64,000 nucleotides of DNA from JACQFK01 sp041482015 (GTDB taxonomy: Bacteria; Planctomycetota; MHYJ01; JACPRB01), in assembly GCA_041482015.1 (NCBI GenBank), contig JBGPCZ010000004.1, positions 20,661 to 84,660 on the forward strand. The letters are read 5' to 3'. The notes under the pieces were generated by a model that was given only the letters and a program-made list of their open reading frames with translations, did not search any database and had not been told where the DNA came from. Positions within the stretch are counted from its first letter, which is position 1. Each line of letters starts with the position of its first letter. Shown here piece after piece: positions 57,890-64,000 of the stretch. Both the position numbers and the translations under genes were made by a program.

Positions 57890-59812
57890 TTAGAAGTCGG
57901 GGTTGCGGCGGTTGCGAAAGGGGAAGCTTTTGACGATCGTCAGCACGACCGACGAGAACTTGTATCCGTCCGCCGCGGCGGCCTTCTGGGCGTCGCGGAG
58001 CACGCACTCGTCCTCCAGCTGCAGCCCCCGCCCCAGCGCGTAGATCAGCAGGTTTCCCGTCATCGTGCGCACGAACTCGCCCTTCCGGTCGAGCAGGATC
58101 TGCTTGAGCTCGACCGGCCCGCGGAACGCCTTCCCGTTGGGCAGCACGCCCGAGGCATCGATCGCCTCGCCGTCCTCCTCGTCGCGCCACCGGCCGACCG
58201 CGTCGAAGTTCTGGAGGCTGAACCCCAGGGGGTCGATCTTCGAGTGGCAGCCCGCGCACTCCGGCCGGCTCCGGTGCGTCTCCAGGAGCTGCCGCAGCGA
58301 CTGGTGCTTCCCGTCGGCCTTCGAGGCCTTGAGGGCCGGCACGTCCGGCGGCGGCGGGGGCGGAGGCGTCCCGAGGATCGACGCCGCGATGTAGTTGCCG
58401 CGGCGCGGGACGTTCGTCCGCTCGGGATCGGACTGGTTCATGAGCACGGCCGCGCTCGTCAGCACGCCGCCGCGGCGCCGGTCCTTCAGCGTCACCCTCC
58501 GCATCTCCGGGCCCTGGACCCCCTCCAGCCCGTAGTGGCGGGCCAGCTCCTCGTTGACGTAAGTGTAGTCGGCATCGACCAGCTCGGTCAGCGGGCGGTC
58601 CTTCCGCACGATCTCCCCGAGAAACAGGCTCATCTCCTGCTGCATCGCGACGCGCAGGGATTCCGTGAACTGCGGGAAGCGCTTCGGGTCGGGCTTGTGC
58701 GCCGCGAGACCGCGCAACTGGAGCCACTGGCCGACGAAGTTCTCGACGAGCGCCTGGCCCCGCGGGTCGGCGAGCATCCGGCGCGCCTGCGCCTCCAGCG
58801 CCTCCGGCGAATTCAGCGACCCCTTCGCCGCCCGCGCCATGAGCTCCTCGTCCGGCGGACCCGACCAGAGGAAATAGCTCAACCGGCTGGCCGTGTCGTA
58901 GTCGTCGACCTCGTACGGCCCCTCCACGCCGGGACGCGAGGTCTCGATCCGCATGAAGAAGCGCGGGGAGATCAGCACCGCCTCGAGCATCGGGCGGACC
59001 GCCGCCTCGTGCCCCTCGCCGCGCGACCGCGACTTGTCGTACAGCGCCAGGAGCTTGTCGACCAGCGCCGCGTCCGCGGGACGCCGGAACGCCTTGAGCG
59101 CGAACCTCTCGATGACCTGCCGGGCCGCGTCCCGCTCCTTCACCTCCCCGCCGGGCTGCACGAAGAAGACGCGGCGGTGCGGCTCCGGGTTCGCGGCCTT
59201 CCGGTCGACGAGCTCCGCGATCAGCCTCCGCGCCGCCTGGTGGTAGTGCTCGATCAGCACGGGGGAGACGGCGAGCACCTCGCCGAGATTGTCGAAGCCG
59301 TAGCCCGTCGCGTCCGGCGAGAAATCGTCGGCGAGACGGAGGTCCAGCCCGGTCAGCTCGCGGATCGTGTTGTTGTACTCGGTGCGGTTGAGGCGACGCG
59401 TGGCCGGCTTCCCCGGGTCGCGGACCCGGTCGCAATCCAGGGCGAGCGTCTTCTGGAGGAAGGTGATGAGATCCTTCCGCTGCTGGGCGGTCGGCTGCCT
59501 TTCCTTCTTCGGGGGCATCTGCTCCTGCTCCAGGACCTCGAGCGCCGTGAGCCAGACCTTGCGGTCCTGGGCGATCATCCGCGGGTTCTCATCGCGGGCG
59601 AGGTTGACGTCGCCCTTTCGCTTCTCGTCGTTGTGGCAACGGTAGCAGAAGGCCTGCAGGTGGCCGCGGATCGCGCGGTCGAAATTGAGCGGGTCCTTGG
59701 CCGCGGTCTCGGCCAGGGCCTTGGCCTTCTCCTTCTCTTCTTTGTCCTTGTCCTGGCCCAGGACCAGGGAAAAGGGGAGGAGGAGGAGGACCGCCGCCGC
59801 CGGGATCCGCAC
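57890..59812 (-). CDS. DUF1592/DUF1588/DUF1585 secreted cytochrome-like protein
   Basis: 640 residues. Signal peptide with a charged linker (DKDKEEKEKAKA), a c-type haem site CYRCH at 56-60 (PSCyt-like), then the ordered planctomycete domains DUF1587 (ATRRLNRTEYNNTIRELTGLDL), DUF1595 (RQVIERFALKAFRRPADA), DUF1592 (RLSYFLWSGPPDEEL), DUF1588 (RRGGVLTSAAVLMNQSDPERTNV) and DUF1585 (GKAFRGPVELKQILLDRKGEFVRTMT). It is always paired with a DUF1552 protein, the gene 5 bases upstream. A role in extracytoplasmic polymer degradation or electron transfer is assumed for the pair, but no substrate is known. Confidence 0.92.
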   Translation of the reverse strand: MRIPAAAVLLLLPFSLVLGQDKDKEEKEKAKALAETAAKDPLNFDRAIRGHLQAFCYRCHNDEKRKGDVNLARDENPRMIAQDRKVWLTALEVLEQEQMPPKKERQPTAQQRKDLITFLQKTLALDCDRVRDPGKPATRRLNRTEYNNTIRELTGLDLRLADDFSPDATGYGFDNLGEVLAVSPVLIEHYHQAARRLIAELVDRKAANPEPHRRVFFVQPGGEVKERDAARQVIERFALKAFRRPADAALVDKLLALYDKSRSRGEGHEAAVRPMLEAVLISPRFFMRIETSRPGVEGPYEVDDYDTASRLSYFLWSGPPDEELMARAAKGSLNSPEALEAQARRMLADPRGQALVENFVGQWLQLRGLAAHKPDPKRFPQFTESLRVAMQQEMSLFLGEIVRKDRPLTELVDADYTYVNEELARHYGLEGVQGPEMRRVTLKDRRRGGVLTSAAVLMNQSDPERTNVPRRGNYIAASILGTPPPPPPPDVPALKASKADGKHQSLRQLLETHRSRPECAGCHSKIDPLGFSLQNFDAVGRWRDEEDGEAIDASGVLPNGKAFRGPVELKQILLDRKGEFVRTMTGNLLIYALGRGLQLEDECVLRDAQKAAAADGYKFSSVVLTIVKSFPFRNRRNPDF

Positions 59813-59817
59813 GGGGC

Positions 59818-61197
59818 CTATGCGAGGACGCCGAGCGGACCGGTCGAGTCACCGAACTGTTCGACCTTCACCCCCGCGCGCGCCAGCATCGCGAGGAACA
59901 GGTTGCAGATCGGCGTCTTCTTGCCGAGGACGACGTGGCGGCCGCCCTTGATCGTCCCGCCGCCGCCCCCGGCCAGCAGGACGGGCAGGTTGTCGTGGTT
60001 GTGCTTGTTGCCGTCGCTGATCGCCGAGCCGTAGCAGATCGCGACGTTATCGAGCAGCGTCCCCTCGCCCTCGCGGACCTCGGACATCCGGACGAGCATC
60101 TTCGCGAAGAGGTCCATGTGGTGCGTGTTGATGTTCGAGAGCTTCGCGTGGTTCTCCGGCTTGCCCAGGTGGTGCGAGGTCGAATGGTGCGCGCCGGCGG
60201 CGTCGACTTCCGGGTAGGCGCGGCCCGACTTCTCGTAGGAGAACAGGAAGGTCGCGACGCGCGTCGTGTCGGTCTGGAACGCGAGCGTCAGGATGTCGAG
60301 CATCAGGGTGACGTGGTCGGCGTAGACCGGCGGGATGCCGCGGCCGTCGGGAATGATCACCTTTTGGAGATCGGCGTCCTTGAACGCGTCCTGGTGGTGC
60401 GAGGGGTCGCCCTTGCCCGCCCCCTCGATGCGCCGCTCGATGCTGCGGAGCCCCTCGAAGTACTCCTCGAGCTTGCGCCGGTCGCTGAACCCGAGGCGGC
60501 TCTCCAGGCTCCGCGCGTCCTCGCGGACGAGGTCGAGCACGCTCGACTCGACCGAGTCGCTCTTCACCGCGGGCTTCGGCGCCGCCTCCTCCGCGTCCCA
60601 GTCCGGGCGGCGCGGCGGACGGCCGCGGAACAGCCGGTCGTAGAGCTGCTTCGGGTTGAGCTCGAGAGCCGCGGGCGTCGTCTTGCCCCGCCACGAGATG
60701 TTCGAGAGGTACGTCCCGCTGAACCCGTGGTCCCCGCGGATGCCCGGGTCGATCCCGAGCGCGAGCGAGTCGACCGGCGTCTTGAGGCCGACGCGCGAGG
60801 CGGCGAGCTGGTCGACCGAGAGGCCGCCCACCTCGGGCTCCTCCGAGTGCTTGCACTTGGCGCCGACCAGGAAGCCGCCGCCGGAAGGCTCGTGTGCGGC
60901 GACGGAGTTCTGGCAATGGTCGGCCGCGAGATCGCTGAGAACGAGGATGTTCTTCTTGACCGGCTCCAGAGACTTGAGGATCGGGGGCAGATCCTTCAGA
61001 TCGCCCTCGGCCTGCGGCCGCCAGTTCGCCATGTGGACCCCGTTGGGGACGTAGAAGAAGGCCAGGCGCACGGGGGGTTTTCCGCCGCCGCCCGCCCACG
61101 CGGAGGAGGGCATCATGGCCTCGAGCCACGGCAGGGCGACGGCCGCGCCGGCCCCCCGCAGGAGGGAGCGACGGGAGATCATCGGGGGCTTGTCCAT
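59818..61197 (-). CDS. DUF1552 protein, Tat-exported
   Basis: 459 residues from ATG 61197 (61182 is an alternative just before the twin-arginine motif). The signal is ISRRSLLRGAGAAVALPWLEAM. DUF1552 blocks: RLAFFYVPNGVHMANWRP, NSVAAHEPSGGGFLVG, SVDQLAASRVG, YLSNISWRGKTTP, ALELNPKQLYDRLF and the C-terminal MLARAGVKVEQFGDSTGPL. Together with the DUF1592-type gene 5 bases downstream it forms the standard planctomycete/verrucomicrobial two-gene operon. Biochemical function unknown. Confidence 0.92.
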   Translation of the reverse strand: MDKPPMISRRSLLRGAGAAVALPWLEAMMPSSAWAGGGGKPPVRLAFFYVPNGVHMANWRPQAEGDLKDLPPILKSLEPVKKNILVLSDLAADHCQNSVAAHEPSGGGFLVGAKCKHSEEPEVGGLSVDQLAASRVGLKTPVDSLALGIDPGIRGDHGFSGTYLSNISWRGKTTPAALELNPKQLYDRLFRGRPPRRPDWDAEEAAPKPAVKSDSVESSVLDLVREDARSLESRLGFSDRRKLEEYFEGLRSIERRIEGAGKGDPSHHQDAFKDADLQKVIIPDGRGIPPVYADHVTLMLDILTLAFQTDTTRVATFLFSYEKSGRAYPEVDAAGAHHSTSHHLGKPENHAKLSNINTHHMDLFAKMLVRMSEVREGEGTLLDNVAICYGSAISDGNKHNHDNLPVLLAGGGGGTIKGGRHVVLGKKTPICNLFLAMLARAGVKVEQFGDSTGPLGVLA

Positions 61198-61253
61198 TCG
61201 CTATATGAAACAACGCCGTCGCGTGGCTGTTTCTCCAATGGCATAATCTCCGG

Positions 61254-63452
61254 ATGCCCGAAACGGAACTCCTTGAGTATATGAAGGGGTACGGGTTCGA
61301 GCAACCCTCGCTCCGGGCCGCGTTCGCCGAGGACCCCGAAAAGACGTTCGGCCACCTCTCGGACGCCTCGTACAACAACGCCCCCTGGTTCACGCCGGAG
61401 ATCGTCGACGTCGTCCTCGCGCGCCTCGAGTCCGCCCCGGGAAAGGCGTTCGGGATCCTCCACCACCTGGCGGCGCAGGGCCCATCGCGCGCGGCGGCGA
61501 TGATCGACCTCTATGAGAAGCACTTCCCCCGGTTCCCGGAGGCCGCGCAGGACGCGGCTTTCTACATCGCGGCCAACGACCCGTGGATCCTCCGCTCCTC
61601 GCTCGTCGACCTCATCGCCGACCAGGCGCCCGCCCATCCGTACCAGGCGTTCCACACGCTCCAGTTCGTCCTCGGCAAGCGCCCCGAGCTCGTCACCGAC
61701 CGCATCGTGAAGTCCGTCGTCCGCCACCTCGCGCTCGCCCCCAACCAGGCCTTCTATTTCATCCGCGAGACGATCAAGGCGCGCCCGGAGTTCACCGCGC
61801 TCTGCACGGTGGCCCTCTTCGACTGCGTCGCCCACGCGACGCAGGGATGGCTCAAGCGCGAGATGATGCAGGACATCTTCGTCGTCGCCTCCCACTCGCA
61901 CGTCACAACCGGCCTCGAGCGCGCCCTCCGCGAGCAGGCCGGCACCGGCAGCCGCCGCGCCCGCGTCCTCATGGCCCTCCTCTTCCGCCAGAAAACCCGC
62001 GCCCTCCAGCGGGTCCTCCTCGAGGCCCTCGACCTCGCCGCCGGGTGGGAGCCCGCGTGGGACTTCATGCTCTTCCTCGTCGACCAGTCCGACCCCAAGC
62101 GCATTTCGACCGCGGCCGCGGCGGAGTTCCTCGAGAGCGCCTACCGGCTCAACTTCCTCGTCACCCCCCATGAATTCAAGGAGCTCCTCGTCGAGCGGCT
62201 CGACCTCCGCGACGCCCCCGCGGCGAAGTTCCCCGACGGCGTCTCCTTCCTCGACGACGACCCGGAGCTCTCCGACCTCCACCGCAAGGTCGCGCTCCTC
62301 GCCTCCCGCTTCGGCGCCCCGCTCCGCCTATCGCCCCTCGACGATTTCCGCGAGCGGACCAAGCGCATGCGCCGCGAACGGGATGTCCTCGCCGCCGCCC
62401 GGACGACGCGCCGCCTCCGGCGGAAGAAGAACCTCGAGGAGCGGCTCGCGCGGCCCGACGATCCGGCCTCCCGGCGCGAGCTCGCGAAGAAGGTGGGCGA
62501 CGCCCTCCGCGCGCAGGCGGTCGAGGTGACGCGCCACGCGTTCCGGGCCGCAATGGAGAAGGCGTACGCCGCGGCCGCGAAGAACATGCTGGGCCGCGAG
62601 CTCGACCTCTCGAAGGTCGACCCGGGGATCTTTCCCGCGTTCCTCTACTACGAATGCCTCGGCCGGATGCCGAACAACCGGAAGTACCTCGCGCGGCTGA
62701 TCGAGGACCGGGTCGAGGGCCGGGCCCACGACTGGATGCGCACGGAGCCGCCCGCCGCCGAGTGGGCGGAGCGGGTCCGCGCCTCCCATCCCGGCGCGCG
62801 CCTCGAGCGCTGGCGTGCGGCGTTCTCGGCGACCTTCTCCTACGACCCCGGCAACGCCGCGTCGGAGAAAAAGCGGCGGATCGAGCAGGACCTCGCACAG
62901 ACGCGGGAGCTGTTCCAAAGGCTCGAGGTCAAAGAGATGGAGAAGGCCGGCCCGGACGCGATGCGCGCGAAGCTTCGCGAGCTCGAGGGGAAGGACAAGG
63001 ACCGCGCCGTGCTCGACGAGATCCGGAACAACCTCGAGCGGATCCGGATCGCCGAGCAGGCGCCCGACAGCGACTTCGAGGGCAAGATCGCGCTCGAGGT
63101 CGAGACCGACCCCATCCAGGTCCTCTTCATGGGCGAGTACGGGTTCGCCTCGTGCCTGTCGCTGCGCGGCGCCAACATGTGGAGCGCCGTCTCGAACGCG
63201 ATCGACATCGACAAGGCGCTCGTCTGGGCGCGCGACCCGGCGGGGAACATCGTGGGCCGCCGCCTCATCGCGCTCACGCCCGCGGGCGTGGTGTCGTACA
63301 GGACCTATACGAACCGGAACGGGCTGGCGCTCGACGGCTTCTTCGAGGAGTTTCTCGCGCGGTACGCGGAGCACTGCGGCGTCCCTCTGGCGCACGGGAT
63401 CAGCCCGGGCCCCCTTCTGAGCGATCGATGGTATGACGATGGCGCTCTGTAG
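61254..63452 (+). CDS. Large cytoplasmic helical-repeat-like protein of unknown function
   Basis: 732 residues with no signal peptide or transmembrane helix. The first 330 residues are arranged in helical repeats (FHTLQFVLGKRPELVTDRIV, PNQAFYFIRETIKARPEF), suggesting a HEAT/ARM-like superhelix. A very basic helical segment (about 365-445; RTKRMRRERDVLAAARTTRRLRRKK) and coiled-coil stretches (about 545-605) follow. The C-terminal 130 residues form a compact domain (VLFMGEYGFASCLSLRGANMWSAVSNAIDIDKALVWARDPAGNIVGRRLIAL). I do not recognise it. It is divergent from DUF1552 and overlaps the next gene by 20 bases. Confidence 0.7.
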   Translation: MPETELLEYMKGYGFEQPSLRAAFAEDPEKTFGHLSDASYNNAPWFTPEIVDVVLARLESAPGKAFGILHHLAAQGPSRAAAMIDLYEKHFPRFPEAAQDAAFYIAANDPWILRSSLVDLIADQAPAHPYQAFHTLQFVLGKRPELVTDRIVKSVVRHLALAPNQAFYFIRETIKARPEFTALCTVALFDCVAHATQGWLKREMMQDIFVVASHSHVTTGLERALREQAGTGSRRARVLMALLFRQKTRALQRVLLEALDLAAGWEPAWDFMLFLVDQSDPKRISTAAAAEFLESAYRLNFLVTPHEFKELLVERLDLRDAPAAKFPDGVSFLDDDPELSDLHRKVALLASRFGAPLRLSPLDDFRERTKRMRRERDVLAAARTTRRLRRKKNLEERLARPDDPASRRELAKKVGDALRAQAVEVTRHAFRAAMEKAYAAAAKNMLGRELDLSKVDPGIFPAFLYYECLGRMPNNRKYLARLIEDRVEGRAHDWMRTEPPAAEWAERVRASHPGARLERWRAAFSATFSYDPGNAASEKKRRIEQDLAQTRELFQRLEVKEMEKAGPDAMRAKLRELEGKDKDRAVLDEIRNNLERIRIAEQAPDSDFEGKIALEVETDPIQVLFMGEYGFASCLSLRGANMWSAVSNAIDIDKALVWARDPAGNIVGRRLIALTPAGVVSYRTYTNRNGLALDGFFEEFLARYAEHCGVPLAHGISPGPLLSDRWYDDGAL

Positions 63453-64000
63453 GATCCTTCTCGCCCTGGGTCTCTTCGCTTCGCAAGACGTCGAGCCGCT
63501 CTTCAAAGCGATCGAAACCGGGACGCCGCTCGAGGCGCTCGACGCCTCCGCTCGGCTCGCGAAATCCTTCGACGACTCGATGCTGCCGCGGCTCGTGAAG
63601 CTCCTGGATGCCCTGCCCCTCCGCGCCCTCCAGCTGATGGGCGACCTCCAGACGGACGGGTCGGCGAAGCTCCTCCTCGACCGGCTCCCGAAGCTGCTGG
63701 AGTCAAAGGAGAAGGACGTCCCGCGGATGGCGGAGGTCGCCTGCGGCTTGCGGAAGCTCCGCGCCGCGACGCCGATCCTGATCGAGCGGACGGAGGACAA
63801 GGCGGCGCTCCGCGCGCTCGGCCGCATCTGGGAGCGGTCTCTCGACGACCCGCCCCTCGAGCGGAAGGACGAGATCGGCCGGCTCTCCGCGCTCGCGCTC
63901 GTCCACCGGTTCGCGATGGGCGCGACCTCGTCGCTCGAGGCGTGCGAGGCGATGCTCAAGGCGATGACGAGAGAGGAGGTCGACGACTTCCTCTCCAAGC
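63433..64000 (+). CDS. Exported HEAT-repeat-like protein, 3' end outside the window
   Basis: The frame from ATG 63433 (or 63439) has no stop up to the window end, giving at least 189 codons. The product starts with a signal-like stretch (MALCRILLALGLFASQ) and continues as helical repeats (VEPLFKAIETGTPLEALDASARL, LVKLLDALPLRALQLMGDLQ, KLLLDRLPKLLESK), like the HEAT-like modules elsewhere in this window. It overlaps the 3' end of the upstream gene by 20 bases in another frame. Only the N-terminal part is present, so domain content further on is unknown. Confidence 0.75.
   Translation, partial: MTMALCRILLALGLFASQDVEPLFKAIETGTPLEALDASARLAKSFDDSMLPRLVKLLDALPLRALQLMGDLQTDGSAKLLLDRLPKLLESKEKDVPRMAEVACGLRKLRAATPILIERTEDKAALRALGRIWERSLDDPPLERKDEIGRLSALALVHRFAMGATSSLEACEAMLKAMTREEVDDFLSK

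Overview
The window is GC-rich bacterial chromosome, densely coded on both strands. It most likely comes from a member of the Planctomycetota or a close PVC relative. The evidence is gene content: DUF1549/DUF1553 (PSCyt/PSD1) with DUF1501, a DUF1592-type/DUF1552 pair, a PVC-type haem-binding dehydrogenase, a formylglycine sulfatase, two Gfo/Idh/MocA oxidoreductases, a ThuA-like protein, and many secreted or Tat-exported proteins. The phylum is an inference from families; there is no rRNA or tRNA gene in the window.

Layout. 0-10 kb: a carbohydrate locus. A XylR-like regulator and a partial SMP-30 lactonase are divergent from a tight operon (uxaE, zinc dehydrogenase, TIM-barrel epimerase, FucU/RbsD mutarotase, aldo/keto reductase, amidohydrolase lactonase). 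Read together these steps match an L-galactose (or L-fucose-like) route to D-tagaturonate and D-fructuronate. A Gfo/Idh oxidoreductase and a sulfatase follow. 10-16 kb: duplicated YHS/TRASH-like metal protein, GH20-like glycosidase, secretory metallopeptidase, threonine dehydrogenase, a secreted helical-repeat-like protein and an XRE-cupin regulator. 16-27.7 kb: planctomycete surface and secreted catabolic genes. 27.8-35 kb: a redox and repair island (thioredoxin, HMA protein, redoxin, MsrA lipoprotein, SelD, glutathione peroxidase, peroxiredoxin, transglutaminase). 35-38.3 kb: periplasmic molybdoenzyme, cupredoxin-like protein and PQQ-type dehydrogenase. 38.5-43.9 kb: formate dehydrogenase operon (catalytic subunit, fused FeS/cytochrome b subunit, FdhE). 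44-64 kb: a selenoprotein thioredoxin, a GNAT-like enzyme, a response regulator, a large PVC-type cytochrome dehydrogenase, a PDZ protein, adenosylcobalamin-dependent ribonucleotide reductase, a methyltransferase, a DUF1592/DUF1552 pair, and two proteins of unknown function, the last cut by the window end.

The most striking content is a set of four genes within about 13 kb that are each interrupted by one in-frame UGA exactly where a redox-active Cys/Sec belongs: selD (residue 15), a BCP-like secreted peroxiredoxin (61), formate dehydrogenase (192) and a secreted thioredoxin-fold protein with a U-S-W-C motif (55). Each has a hairpin just 3' of the UGA. An automated annotation would split or truncate all four. 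A second unexplained signal is a family of long perfect or near-perfect palindromes (TGTTAA...TTAACA) placed directly after stop codons at 7.37, 15.57 and 57.86 kb. Two of them share the same loop sequence.
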